From the NCBI GenBank assembly GCA_026708265.1, contig JAPOVI010000440.1:1-42895 (forward strand): 42,895 nt of DNA, written 5' to 3'. Every line of letters begins with the position of its first letter. Within the stretch, counting starts at the first letter, position 1. The notes beneath the pieces are model-generated. The model saw nothing but the letters and a program-made list of their open reading frames with translations, was not told the DNA's origin and did no database searches. The DNA comes from Acidobacteriota bacterium (lineage in GTDB: Bacteria > Acidobacteriota > Vicinamibacteria > Vicinamibacterales > UBA8438). Below, piece by piece: positions 16,087-25,416 of the stretch. Made by a program: the position numbers and the translations under genes.

Positions 16087-18216
16087 GTGACCCGACCCGC
16101 CGCCCGTGACCTCCCCGACGCCCGGAACTGGCGCGACCGGGCCGCCCGGGCGGCGGCGGCCGACGTCGGGCGGGCCGAGGATCCCAGGACCGTCCGCCAG
16201 GCGCGGCGCCTTTCGGACCGCGGCCGGGTGGGTGCCGGGGTGGCCCTCGGCGTGCTTGCAGGGCTGGGCGCGGTCGCCGGCTGGACGACCGCCGCCGAGC
16301 TGCTGCGACCGGCCGCCGCGCCGGTTCACCCCGCGGCGGCCCTGCTGGTGCTGGTCGGCGGGCCCTGGCTGGTCCTGACCTTCCGCAGCATTGTCCTGTT
16401 GCTGTTGCGCCGCCGCGCCGCACCGCTGCTGGGCCGGCTCGTCACGACCGGCCTGCTCCGCGCCGCGGCCCGATCCGCGGAGCGGGATGCAGGCTCCCGG
16501 GACCTGGCCGCCGCGACCGCCCGCCGGATCGCCAGTTTGCTGGCAGCGGGAAGCGGCCGCCGACTGGCCGCCGCGGGGAGCGGCACGTTCTGGACCTCCT
16601 ACGCCCTCGTAGCCGTCGCGACCATCTGGATCGTCACGGCCCGCGTCGCCCTCGGCTTCGGCTGGGAGAGCTCGTGGATCCCGCCCAGCTTCGGCCGGGC
16701 GGTGGTCGAGCTCGCCGCCGCGCCGCCCGGGGGGTTCGTGGGAAGCGCCGAGCTGACGCCCATTGGGGCCCCCCCGGTGGCGCCCGCCGACGATCCCGCC
16801 GCGCTCGCGGCCCGCCGCGCTTGGATCCGGTTCCTCACGGCCGGCGTCGCCATCTACCTGCTGGTGCCGATGGCGGGATGGACGCTGCTGCAGGCCGCGC
16901 TGGGGCACCGGCGGGCGGAGCGCTGGCGGCCGGCCGTCCCCAGGCGCGCGCGAGCCGCCGCGAGCGTCGCCGCGCGGCGACGCAAGCCGGCGGTAACGCC
17001 TCCCGGCCCGCCGCCCGAGGGCGGCGGTGCCTGCACCCACGTCGCCCGGCTGGAGCGGCCCGCGGAAGCGGCGGACCTTCCGGCTCCGCTCGACCGGCTC
17101 GTCGACCTCGGTGACGTGGACGCCGCCGCCGATCTGGAGCGCGCGAGAGAGACTCTCCGTACCGATCCGGCCCGGGTTGCGGTCGTGGGTTGGCTGCCGG
17201 CCACCCCGGACCGCGGGGTCCGGCGGAGGCTCCGGACGCTGGCCGGCGCCACGACGGAGCCTCCCCTGCTCGTCCTCGACGGCGGCGGGGCGCTGCGGCG
17301 CTCGGAACCGCCCCGCACGGCTGCCGTCCGCCTGGAGGACTGGCGCGCGCTCGCCCGGGAGACCGGCGTCGTCCCGTTCGAATGCGACCTGGCCGCGCTC
17401 ACCGCCGCCAGCCGACAGGGCCTTGCCCGCGCAGCCGGACACGGGGAGCCCCGCGAAGGCCGCCGCCCGGGCCGGCCGGGAGCGCGCCCCGAATCCGGAC
17501 CGACGGCGGGCGCCGGGACGGCGCGGGCCGAGCTCGATCCGGCTCCGCTCGATGCCGCTTTCGACGTGATCGGGCGACACCTCGAAGGAGACGATCCGCT
17601 GCCGTCCGACGCCGGGCTGGCGTCGTGCCTCGGCGAGGTCGCCCGCACGTTCCAGGCCGAGGGGGACGGCGGCTCGTCCACGGATGCCTGGCGCGCGCGG
17701 CTCGCGGGGCTCGCCGCGCTCGACCGGCCGGACGTCTCCAGCCACGCGGCGTCGCTCGCGCGCACCGGGATCGGGTTGCTGCCGGCGGCACTGCGCACCC
17801 GTGCCGTCTGGGCCGGGCTGGGGGGGCTGCTCGGGGTGGCCGCCTGCGCCGCGGCCGCGACCGTCGCTCCCGGAGCGCTCCTGGCCTTGCCGGGGTGGGC
17901 GGCGACCGGAGCGGGGGTGGCCGGCCTTCTGTCGCTGGCCCGCCGCGGGGGCGGCGAGGCCGGTGCCGCGCGGCCGGCGCCCGCCACGGCGGCGGACCCC
18001 GGCCCTCCCCGCCGCCTGTGCGAGGCCGTCCTTGCGGCCGCCGCGAGCGCGGTGCTCTGGTGGTCGCAGGGCGCCGACGAGGCACGGACGACGCGCGCGC
18101 TCGAAGCGCTCGTGCCCGGCGACGAGCTGCCGGCGTTCGACGATCCGGACGGGGCCCGGCGCTGGCTCGCCACCGCTCGCCTCCGCGTGGTGGCCGCGGC
18201 TCGGGGGGAGGCGTGA
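16087..18216 (+). CDS. DUF2868 family membrane protein
   Basis: About 709 residues from GTG 16087; an in-frame GTG at 16033 would add 18 residues but overlaps the promoter-like site. Neither start has a good ribosome site. Four membrane segments lie in the N-terminal part (near VGAGVALGVLAGLGAVAGW, AALLVLVGGPWLVL, YALVAVATIWIVTARVAL and FLTAGVAIYLLVPMAGW), followed by a long soluble region and two more hydrophobic segments near residues 590-640. Topology and, above all, the coupled downstream DUF3482 GTPase identify it as DUF2868. It is longer than most DUF2868 proteins known to me, owing to the C-terminal part. Its TGA overlaps the GTG of the GTPase. Function is unknown; a membrane receptor or anchor for the GTPase is inferred. 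Confidence 0.68.
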   Translation: MTRPAARDLPDARNWRDRAARAAAADVGRAEDPRTVRQARRLSDRGRVGAGVALGVLAGLGAVAGWTTAAELLRPAAAPVHPAAALLVLVGGPWLVLTFRSIVLLLLRRRAAPLLGRLVTTGLLRAAARSAERDAGSRDLAAATARRIASLLAAGSGRRLAAAGSGTFWTSYALVAVATIWIVTARVALGFGWESSWIPPSFGRAVVELAAAPPGGFVGSAELTPIGAPPVAPADDPAALAARRAWIRFLTAGVAIYLLVPMAGWTLLQAALGHRRAERWRPAVPRRARAAASVAARRRKPAVTPPGPPPEGGGACTHVARLERPAEAADLPAPLDRLVDLGDVDAAADLERARETLRTDPARVAVVGWLPATPDRGVRRRLRTLAGATTEPPLLVLDGGGALRRSEPPRTAAVRLEDWRALARETGVVPFECDLAALTAASRQGLARAAGHGEPREGRRPGRPGARPESGPTAGAGTARAELDPAPLDAAFDVIGRHLEGDDPLPSDAGLASCLGEVARTFQAEGDGGSSTDAWRARLAGLAALDRPDVSSHAASLARTGIGLLPAALRTRAVWAGLGGLLGVAACAAAATVAPGALLALPGWAATGAGVAGLLSLARRGGGEAGAARPAPATAADPGPPRRLCEAVLAAAASAVLWWSQGADEARTTRALEALVPGDELPAFDDPDGARRWLATARLRVVAAARGEA

Positions 18217-19697
18217 GGAAGCGCCGGAGGCCGCTGCGGCTGGCCGTCGTCGGACACACCAACACCGGGAAGACGTCGCTGCTCCAGACGCTGCTGCGAC
18301 GCCGCGACTTCGGCGAGGTCAGCGCGAGCGGCGGCACCACGCGAGCGGTGGAGGCGGGCGAGGTGGCCGATGACGAGGGGAGCATCGCCCTTCTGCTCGA
18401 CACGCCAGGGTTCGAGGAATCGGATCGGTTGCGGGACGCGATCGAGTCCACCCGAACCGACCGCTACGACGATCCGCGAACGCTGCTCGACCGCTTCCTC
18501 GCCTCGCCGTCCGCGGCCGACGAGGAAGACCTGGGGCTCGAGGCGGCTTCGGTGCGGGCCGCGCTCCGCGCGGACGTCCTGCTGTACGCCATCGACGCGC
18601 GCGGGGAGGCGAAGCCGAGGCACCTGGACGAGCTGGCGGTGCTGGCCGCGACGGCCCGGCCGCTCGTCCCGATCCTGAACTACACGGGCCGTCCCGACGC
18701 CCACCCGGCTCGCTGGCGGAGCGCCTGCGCCCGGCAGGGGCTGCACGCGACGGTGGCCTTCGACGCCGTCGTGTACGACGACGCCGGCGAGCGGCGGCTG
18801 CTGGCCGCGGTCAAGGCGCTCGCGCCCGGCCACGAGGGGGCGGTCGATCGCTGGACGGCGCTGCGCGCGCGCGAGCGCCGGGAAGCGAGGGTAGCCGCGG
18901 CGGAGGCCGCCGCCGAGCTCCTGGTCAGCGCGGCAGCCGCCGTGATCGTGACCGCCCCCAAGGAACGGGACCGGGGAGCACGCCGGGCGGCCGTCGAGGC
19001 GGCGACCGTCAAGCTCCTCGACGGCCTGCGTCGGCGCGAGACCGTCACCCGCGATCGCATCGCGGCGACGCTCGGCTTCTTCGGGGACGAGGCCCGCGCG
19101 GTGACGTTCGACGTCGCCGAGGCCCTCGGCGGCGTGGACTTCCTGAGCCCCGCCAGCCTGGAGCGCGCCGGCCTCTGGGCCGCCGGCGCGGGAGCGGGCC
19201 TCGTGGCGGCCGGGGCGATGGTCGACATCGCGACGGGCGGCGTTTCGCTGGGCGGCTTCGCGGTCCTGGGAGCGGTCGGAACGGCACTCGGCGCGGCCGG
19301 GGCCAGCGGGCGAAAGGTGCTCCGCCGGCTCCGCGGGCAGGACGAGGTGCGCCTCGCGGACGCCGGGGTGGAGCTGCTCGCCGCCCGCGCGGTCGCCACC
19401 ATCCGGGCCATGCTCGCGCGCGGCCACGCGGCCGTCGAGCCGGTCCCGATCGAGTCGGCCGTGAAGGAGAGCCTCGAGCGCGACGCCGGCCCGGCCTGGC
19501 GGGCCTCCTGGGCTCCCGCGCGCGGGCGCGCGTCCTGGAGCGAGCTCTCCCGCCCGCGCCCGCGCGGGGTCCCCGGTCAGGCCCGGGCGGAGGCCGTCAA
19601 GCGCGTGGCGGCGGCCCTCGGGGATCGGCTCCGCAAGGGCCCGAAATCGAGGCCCCGGGGCGACCCCGCGGGCACCGCGGTCACTCGAACACGTTGA
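18213..19697 (+). CDS. DUF3482 family GTPase
   Basis: This 494-residue protein starts at GTG 18213, overlapping the DUF2868 stop (GTGA) behind a GGGGGGAGG ribosome site. G1 is GHTNTGKT at 14-21, a switch Thr lies in SGGTTR, and G3 is DTPG at 63-66. The usual G4 N/TKxD is not evident; LNYTG follows the expected strand, as in DUF3482 proteins. The second half is alpha-helical with a glycine-rich hydrophobic hairpin (about 320-365), which may insert in or touch the membrane. It likely cycles GTP at the membrane with its DUF2868 partner. The pair is best known from Proteobacteria, so its presence here may reflect transfer. No pathway is known. Confidence 0.8.
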   Translation: MRKRRRPLRLAVVGHTNTGKTSLLQTLLRRRDFGEVSASGGTTRAVEAGEVADDEGSIALLLDTPGFEESDRLRDAIESTRTDRYDDPRTLLDRFLASPSAADEEDLGLEAASVRAALRADVLLYAIDARGEAKPRHLDELAVLAATARPLVPILNYTGRPDAHPARWRSACARQGLHATVAFDAVVYDDAGERRLLAAVKALAPGHEGAVDRWTALRARERREARVAAAEAAAELLVSAAAAVIVTAPKERDRGARRAAVEAATVKLLDGLRRRETVTRDRIAATLGFFGDEARAVTFDVAEALGGVDFLSPASLERAGLWAAGAGAGLVAAGAMVDIATGGVSLGGFAVLGAVGTALGAAGASGRKVLRRLRGQDEVRLADAGVELLAARAVATIRAMLARGHAAVEPVPIESAVKESLERDAGPAWRASWAPARGRASWSELSRPRPRGVPGQARAEAVKRVAAALGDRLRKGPKSRPRGDPAGTAVTRTR

Positions 19698-19722
19698 TCA
19701 GGGCGTACGTGACCGCGTTCGA

Positions 19723-20877
19723 TCACGGCCAGAGATCCCCCGCGGCGACCGCCGACGCGAAGCGTTGCGCGGGCCAGATGTCGATCCCGTCTTCGGAGCG
19801 GAACGAGCGGGAGCCCGTGTAGACGAGCAGGCGACGTGCGACGTCGGGACGCGCCCCGAGGGCGCGCAGGCCGGCCAGCAGGCCGGAGTGGTAGCGACTT
19901 GCCGCCTTCACCTCGATGGCCAGCAGCTCGCGCCCCCGGCGTAGGACGAAGTCGACCTCCGTTTGCGTCTGGTGCGGCGACCAGTAGCCGATCTCCTCGA
20001 AGAGCTCCTGCGTCTCCGCATGGGCGCGCAGCGTCGTCAGGACCCAGCTCTCGAACAGCGGGCCGCGCTCTTCGGCAGACAGGGTGCCGAGCTGGCGCTT
20101 GGTGGCGCGCACGACGCCGGGGTCGACCCAGTACAGCTTCGGCAGCCTGCGCTCCCGCACCCGCGCTCGCGCTTCGTAGGCCGGCAGCCGGTAGACGAGC
20201 AACGTGTCCTCGAGGATACCGAGGTATCCCTGCACCGTTGTGCGGGCGACGCCGGCGTCGCGGGCGATGCCGGCAACGTTGACGACCTGCCCGTTGAACA
20301 GCGCCGCCACCGGCAGGAAGCGCACGAATCCGGGCAGGTTGCGCACCAGCGCTTCGGCCCGGATCTCCTCCCGGAGATAGAGCTGGGCGTAGGCTTCGAG
20401 CACTTCGCCCGGCGTGTCGCTCGTCCAGACGAGCGGAATCGACCCGTGGCGCAGCACCCGGTCGAGATCGAAGTCCGCGCCGAGCTCCGCGGCGGTCAGC
20501 GGGAACATGGCCTTCCGGAGCGCGCGCCCGGCCAGCAGGTTCGTGCCGGCGGCCTTGAGCTTGCGCGCGCTCGATCCGAGGAGGGCGAAGCGCAGGCGCA
20601 GCGACGCGATGCACCGGTGGACCTCGTTCAGCAGCGACGGCAGCCGCTGCACTTCGTCGACGACCACCCACGCGCCGGGCGGCCGTTCCGCCACCGACTG
20701 GTAGAAGAGCCCCGGATCCGCCAACAGGTCGAGGTGCAGCCGCTCATCGAGGAGGTCGAGGTAGACGGCGTCCGGCAACGCCGCCCGGGCCCACGTGCTC
20801 TTGCCGATGCCTCGCATGCCGAAGAGGAAGAAACTCTGGGCCGGCACGTCGAGCAGGCGACGGTAGGTGGAAGGCAC
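19723..20877 (-). CDS. AAA ATPase with DUF4143 domain
   Basis: This 384-residue protein starts at GTG 20877, without a clear ribosome site. The N-terminal AAA_14-type domain has Walker A GMRGIGKST (20-28) and Walker B WVVVDE (70-75), then a sensor-like LLGSSARK. A helix-turn-helix-like stretch (VNVAGIARDAGVARTTVQGYL) leads into the C-terminal DUF4143 part, with GPLFESWVL and a nuclease-like EVDF-x(n)-IEVKA pair near residues 310-325 that resembles the PD-(D/E)xK core. Such proteins are widespread orphan ATPases, sometimes linked to mobile or defence loci, with no settled function. It is convergent with the GTPase gene, 25 bases away, and has its own promoter. Confidence 0.85.
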   Translation of the reverse strand: MPSTYRRLLDVPAQSFFLFGMRGIGKSTWARAALPDAVYLDLLDERLHLDLLADPGLFYQSVAERPPGAWVVVDEVQRLPSLLNEVHRCIASLRLRFALLGSSARKLKAAGTNLLAGRALRKAMFPLTAAELGADFDLDRVLRHGSIPLVWTSDTPGEVLEAYAQLYLREEIRAEALVRNLPGFVRFLPVAALFNGQVVNVAGIARDAGVARTTVQGYLGILEDTLLVYRLPAYEARARVRERRLPKLYWVDPGVVRATKRQLGTLSAEERGPLFESWVLTTLRAHAETQELFEEIGYWSPHQTQTEVDFVLRRGRELLAIEVKAASRYHSGLLAGLRALGARPDVARRLLVYTGSRSFRSEDGIDIWPAQRFASAVAAGDLWP

Positions 20878-20906
20878 GCCGTCACAAATCCATGAAAAGT
20901 GACGTC

Positions 20907-20936
20907 ATCATAGACACGCGACGACCAAGCGTCCAA
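20907..20936 (-). promoter_or_regulatory. Sigma-70-like promoter of the DUF4143 ATPase gene
   Basis: On the minus strand, TTGGAC (20936-20931) and TATGAT (20912-20907) are separated by 18 bases. The predicted start of transcription is near 20900, leaving a leader of about 23 bases before GTG 20877. A perfect eight-base palindrome, TGACGTCA (20900-20907), directly overlaps the predicted start site and could be an operator. Confidence 0.6.
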
Positions 20937-21474
20937 TGCGGGCGCTCGTCCTGCGGAGCCCTCCGGTTCGGTCCCCGGGGCCCTTCGAGGCGCTACGAAC
21001 CCGTACCGACTCCTGAGTAGCGTACTCACAAGCAAGATGCTCATCGGTAAGTGACTCGTGAGCACGCTGCGCTCGACGCCGCCGGCCGCAGGCCGGTCGA
21101 GGTCCGGCCCGCCCCGGTTGCCGACGCTACGCACCAGCGCTGCCGTTGTGGTAAGGTCAGGCCCTACGATCCCGGCGGCAAGCTGGGGCGATCATGCCCG
21201 AGGGAAGAGTCGGACGGCGATCAACCGCTCCGCGCTACGGGCACCGGGCCGACGTCGCGGCCTCCCCCCGGAGGTGCGTGCGGAGCCTCGCCTGCAGCGA
21301 GTTCCACCCGATGCCGCCCGGCCGGACTCCCGCCGCTCCCCCGGCCCTCTTCCGCCGCGCGGTCCGGGAGTCTGCGCCGCAGGACGTGCGGTGCAGGACG
21401 TTGCGCCCGTGCGAACTCCCGGCGCGCCCGTGGGGGCGCGCTCGCTCGCGCCTTGAGGATGGGAGGTTGTGACC
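20937..21474. other. Intergenic region between divergent ATPase and DUF1592 genes
   Basis: About 540 bases without a gene. It holds a small palindrome TGAGTA-GCG-TACTCA at 21014-21028 that could bind a regulator, then GC-rich sequence with no recognisable coding, and a dispersed repeat element at 21368-21442 just ahead of the DUF1592 gene. No convincing promoter for that gene was found. Confidence 0.5.
21368..21442 (+). repeat. Dispersed intergenic repeat, copy 1
   Basis: It begins GAGTCTGCGCCGCAG and ends GGCGCGCCCGTGGGGGCGCG. The same two motifs occur in 37172-37248 in the same order and in 31478-31533 in swapped order. The imperfect inverted pair GAGTCTGCGC / GTGCGAACTC could fold. Confidence 0.6.
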
Positions 21475-23946
21475 ATGTCGACGCCGTTCAAGGCGGCGGC
21501 CGGCGCGGGGCTCGCGGCAGCGCTGTGCCTGATTCCGCACGCGAGCCATGCCCAGTCGCCGCCCGGCGCAGCCCCGCCGCGTGACTTTGTGCAACGGTAC
21601 TGCGTCGCCTGCCACAACGACCGGGGCTTCGAGCGCGGCGCGGTGCCGATCTCGCTCCAGGGCCTCGACTTCGAGGATGTCGGCGCCCACGCGGAGCTGT
21701 GGGAGGACGTGCTCCGGAAGGTGCGGAGCGGGATGATGCCGCCCCCGGCGGCGCGCCGGCCGGACGACGCGGCCCGCGGCGCCTGGCTGGGCTGGCTGGA
21801 GACGGAGCTCGACCGCGCGGCCGAGGTCCGCCCGCCCCGCGGCCGGCCGATGACGGTGCATCGCCTCAACCGCGTCGAGTACCGCAACGCCGTGCGGGAC
21901 CTGCTGGGGCTCGACGTCGACATCGAGGCCCTTCTGCCGCCGGACGACGCGGACGCCGAGGGCTTCGACAACAATGCCGAGGTCCTGTCGGTCTCCACCA
22001 CGCTGATGGAGCGCTACCTGACGGCGGCGCGGCGGATCAGCCAGCTCGCGCTGGGCGACCCGCTCCTGGCGTCCCGCTCGTCGTCCTACCAGGTGCCGGA
22101 GCTGGAGGTGCAGGACGCCCGCACGAGCGAGGATCTTCCATTCGGCTCGCGGGGCGGCCTCGCCGTGCGTCACTACTTCCCGCTCGACGGCGAGTACCTC
22201 TTCAAGGTCGACCTGCGGCGCAACTTCTACAACTACATCCGCGGTCTCGGGAACGTTCCGCACCAGCTCGACCTGCGGCTCGACAAGGCCCGGGTCCATA
22301 CGTTCATGGTGGGAGGAGCGTTCGAGGGGGCGCGGTGCGCGACGAGCTACTGCGGCTCCGGGAGCGGCGGGTTCCCCGAGTGGGGCAACTACTCGGTCAC
22401 CGCGGACGAGGGGCTGCAGTTCCGGATGCCGGTAGAGGCCGGCATGCGGCTGGTGGGCCTGGCGTTCCTCCGGCGGCCGGCCCTCGACGAAGGGGTCCTG
22501 CAGCCGCGGCCCAGCCCGGCCACGTTCGGCTACAGCACCGATGACCGGCAGGACGGGAACCCCGCTGTGGCGAGGCTGACCGTCACGGGTCCGCTGGTCG
22601 GCGAAGCGCCGGTCGAGACGCCGGTCGAGACGCCGAGCCGGCGGAGGATCCTGGTCTGCCGGCCAGCGCACGCCGGCGAAGAGGCGGCGTGCGCGGAGCA
22701 GATTCTGGGCAACCTGGCCCGGCGCGCGTACCGCCGGCCCGTGACGCCCGGAGACCTGACGGCGCTCATGAGCTTCTACGAGGCGGGGCGGCGGGAGGGC
22801 GGATTCGAGACCGGGATTCAGGCGGGGCTGGAGTTCCTGCTGACCGACCCGGAGTTCGTGTTCCGCACGGAGCGCGCGCCGGTGGACGCCGAGCCGGGGA
22901 TCGCCTATCCGGTGAGCGATCTCGAGCTCGCCTCGCGACTGTCGTTCTTTCTGTGGGGCAGCGTCCCCGACGACGAGCTGCTCGACCTGGCGGTGCAGGG
23001 GCGGCTGACCGAGCCCGCGGTGCTCGAGCGGCAGGTGCGCCGGATGCTGGACCAGCCCCGCGCGCGAAGGATGCTGGTGGAGAGCTTCGCCGGGCAGTGG
23101 CTGGGGCTGCGCCGGCTCCGGAACGCGTCGCCGGATCCGACGGCGTTTCCCGAGTTCGACGAGAACCTGCGCGCGGCGATGCAGCGGGAGACGCAGCTCT
23201 TCCTGGAGGCGCAGTTCCGCGACGACCGTCCCGTCTCGGACCTGCTGACGGCCGACTACACCTTCGTGAACGACCGTCTGGCCCAGCACTACGGGATCCC
23301 CGGGATTCACGGAACCCATTTTCGTAGGGTCGACCTGCCCGACGACCGGCGGGCCGGTCTCCTGGGGCAGGCGAGCATCCTGACGCTGACGTCGTATGCG
23401 AACCGCACGTCGCCGGTGACGCGCGGCAAGTGGGTGCTGGAAAGCCTGCTGGGGGCCCCGCCGGCGGAGCCGCCGGCGGATGTACCGGACCTGAAGACCC
23501 GCGAGGAAGGGGAGCCGCCGACCTCCGTGCGTGCGCTCATGGAGGTCCATCGACGGAACCCGGCCTGCGCGACGTGTCATCGGACCATGGATCCGCTGGG
23601 CTTCGCGCTGGAGAACTTCGACGGGATCGGCCGCTGGCGCGCTACCGAGGACACGGGGGTGCCGGGCGAGCGCGGGCCGGCCATCGATCCCTCCGGGCTG
23701 GCCCCGGACGGCAGTCCGTTCGAGGGGGCCAGCGGCCTGCGACAGATACTGGCGCACGGAGACGAATTCACGACGACGCTGACGGAGAGACTGCTGACCT
23801 ATGCCACGGGGCGCCGGCTGGAGGCGATCGACATGCCGGCCGTGCGGCGGATCCGGCGGGAGGCGGCGGCCGGGGAGTCCCGCTGGTCGGCCCTGATTCT
23901 GGCCATCGTGAACAGCGAACCGTTTCAGACGAGGAGGATAGGCTGA
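21475..23946 (+). CDS. DUF1592 dihaem planctomycete-type cytochrome protein (copy B)
   Basis: This protein has 823 residues. ATG 21475 is chosen over the in-frame GTG 21469 because GGGAGG at 21461-21466 is eight bases from the ATG and only two from the GTG. After a signal peptide (about 5-26, ending HAQ) come haem site CVACH at 43-47, DUF1587 (HRLNRVEYRNAVRDLLGLD), a beta region, DUF1595 (LARRAYRRPVT), DUF1592 (LASRLSFFLWGSVPDDELL), DUF1588 (GLLGQASILTLTSYANRTSPVTRG) with CATCH at 698-702, and DUF1585. It is clearly paralogous to the products of 7352 and 37103. A 12-base tandem repeat (GGTCGAGACGCC twice, near 22612-22635) lengthens a linker. TGA overlaps the DUF1552 start. Confidence 0.92.
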   Translation: MSTPFKAAAGAGLAAALCLIPHASHAQSPPGAAPPRDFVQRYCVACHNDRGFERGAVPISLQGLDFEDVGAHAELWEDVLRKVRSGMMPPPAARRPDDAARGAWLGWLETELDRAAEVRPPRGRPMTVHRLNRVEYRNAVRDLLGLDVDIEALLPPDDADAEGFDNNAEVLSVSTTLMERYLTAARRISQLALGDPLLASRSSSYQVPELEVQDARTSEDLPFGSRGGLAVRHYFPLDGEYLFKVDLRRNFYNYIRGLGNVPHQLDLRLDKARVHTFMVGGAFEGARCATSYCGSGSGGFPEWGNYSVTADEGLQFRMPVEAGMRLVGLAFLRRPALDEGVLQPRPSPATFGYSTDDRQDGNPAVARLTVTGPLVGEAPVETPVETPSRRRILVCRPAHAGEEAACAEQILGNLARRAYRRPVTPGDLTALMSFYEAGRREGGFETGIQAGLEFLLTDPEFVFRTERAPVDAEPGIAYPVSDLELASRLSFFLWGSVPDDELLDLAVQGRLTEPAVLERQVRRMLDQPRARRMLVESFAGQWLGLRRLRNASPDPTAFPEFDENLRAAMQRETQLFLEAQFRDDRPVSDLLTADYTFVNDRLAQHYGIPGIHGTHFRRVDLPDDRRAGLLGQASILTLTSYANRTSPVTRGKWVLESLLGAPPAEPPADVPDLKTREEGEPPTSVRALMEVHRRNPACATCHRTMDPLGFALENFDGIGRWRATEDTGVPGERGPAIDPSGLAPDGSPFEGASGLRQILAHGDEFTTTLTERLLTYATGRRLEAIDMPAVRRIRREAAAGESRWSALILAIVNSEPFQTRRIG

Positions 23947-25307
23947 TGATCGTGACGAAGAACGCGATCCCGCGTCGGACGATCCTGCGGGGCGTGGGAA
24001 CGGCGTTGGCCCTCCCGCTCCTCGACGGAATGGTGCCCGCGTTGACGGCTCTGGCCAAGACGCCGGCCGTACCGACGAAGCGACTGGGCGTGGTCGTCGT
24101 ACCGAACGGGGCCCCCGCCGAGTACTGGACGCCGAAGACGGCGGGCGCCGGGTTCGAGCTGACACCGAGCCTGAAGGCGCTGGAGCCGGTTCGGGAGCAC
24201 GTGGTCGTGCTGTCGAACCTCGACAGCGTCGGCGCGGAGCCGGGCCGCGGCACCACCCATTCCCAGGCCGCCTCGGCGTTCCTGACCGGCGCCCGTCCGA
24301 AGCGGACGACCGGAGCGGCGCTCGAGCTGGGCATCTCCATGGACCAGGTCGCCGCGAACGCGGACGGGCTCGGCCGCGCCACGCAACTGCCGTCGCTGGA
24401 GCTGTCGCTCGAGGGCGGCGACACGGTCTACGGCGTGGCCACCTGCGACGGCGGCTTCAGTTGCGCCTATCTCAACAACTCCTGGGCCAACCGGTCGACG
24501 CCGATGCCGCGGGAGACGAATCCGCGGATCGTCTTCGAGCGCCTGTTCGGCGACGTGGGAAGCACCAGCGCCGAGGCGCGGCTCGTGCGTGCCCAGCGGC
24601 AGCAGAGCATCCTCGACGCGGTCATGGACAAGGTCGCCCGCATGGAGAAGGGACTTGCGCCCTACGACCGGCGCAAGCTCGACGAGTATCTGGAAGCCGT
24701 GCGGGGCATCGAGCGGCGCCTGCAGATGGCGGAGCAGCAGGCGGACCGGGAGCTGCCGGCGGTCGAGTCTCCGGCCGGGATTCCCCTGTCGTGGGAAGAG
24801 CACGCGAGGCTCATGTTCGACCTGATCGTGCTGGCCTATCAGACCGACATGACGCGCGTCATCTCGTTCATGGTCGGCCGCGAGGAAAGCGGCGCGACGT
24901 ATCCGCAGATCGGCGTCACCGAGCCGCACCATCCGCTCAGCCACCACCGGGACAACCCGGAGAAGATCGAGAAGCTGGCCCGGATCAACGCGTACCACAT
25001 GGTCCTGTTCAGCGATTTCCTGGCGAAGCTGCGCGCGACGCCGGACGGCGACGGTTCGCTGCTGGACCACGTCATGCTGATGTACGGCTCCGCGCTGCGG
25101 AACTCGAACCGGCATACGACGGAGGACCTGCCGATCCTCGTGGCCGGTGGCGGCGGCGGGCAGATCCGGGGCGGGCGCCACGTGGTCAACCCCAAGGGCA
25201 CCCCGCTGACCGATCTGCAGTACACGATGCTGCTGAAGCTGGGCGTTCCGGTCGAGAGCTTCAGCGGGAGCACGGACGCGATCCGGGAGATCTCGGAGCT
25301 CGCGTAG
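23946..25307 (+). CDS. DUF1552 Tat-exported protein (copy B)
   Basis: This protein has 453 residues from ATG 23946, which shares one base with the DUF1592 TGA (TGATG). A twin-arginine signal (PRRTILRGVGTALALPLL) opens the protein. The family segments are all present: LGVVVVPNGAPAEYWTP, LSNLDS, CDGGFSCAYLNNSW with two Cys, QSILDAVMDKVARM, ARLMFDLIVLAYQTDMTRV and the C-terminal GDGSLLDHVMLMYGSALRNSN. Close spacing and overlap indicate co-expression with the dihaem DUF1592 partner. Enzymatic role is unknown. Confidence 0.92.
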   Translation: MIVTKNAIPRRTILRGVGTALALPLLDGMVPALTALAKTPAVPTKRLGVVVVPNGAPAEYWTPKTAGAGFELTPSLKALEPVREHVVVLSNLDSVGAEPGRGTTHSQAASAFLTGARPKRTTGAALELGISMDQVAANADGLGRATQLPSLELSLEGGDTVYGVATCDGGFSCAYLNNSWANRSTPMPRETNPRIVFERLFGDVGSTSAEARLVRAQRQQSILDAVMDKVARMEKGLAPYDRRKLDEYLEAVRGIERRLQMAEQQADRELPAVESPAGIPLSWEEHARLMFDLIVLAYQTDMTRVISFMVGREESGATYPQIGVTEPHHPLSHHRDNPEKIEKLARINAYHMVLFSDFLAKLRATPDGDGSLLDHVMLMYGSALRNSNRHTTEDLPILVAGGGGGQIRGGRHVVNPKGTPLTDLQYTMLLKLGVPVESFSGSTDAIREISELA

Positions 25308-25416
25308 TCCTGTACCTTGCGACCGGGGGCTGCCGGCCGTGCGCGGCGGCCTCCGGTCGTCCGCGGGCCGGCCGAGCGGGTCCTGGTCGGGAAGGCGCGC
25401 CACGGGAGGAGCCGGT

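Noticed and set aside
22612..22635. Twelve-base tandem repeat in the DUF1592 copy B gene
   Set aside because: It is in frame and adds only four residues to a linker; noted in the gene entry, not as a separate element.
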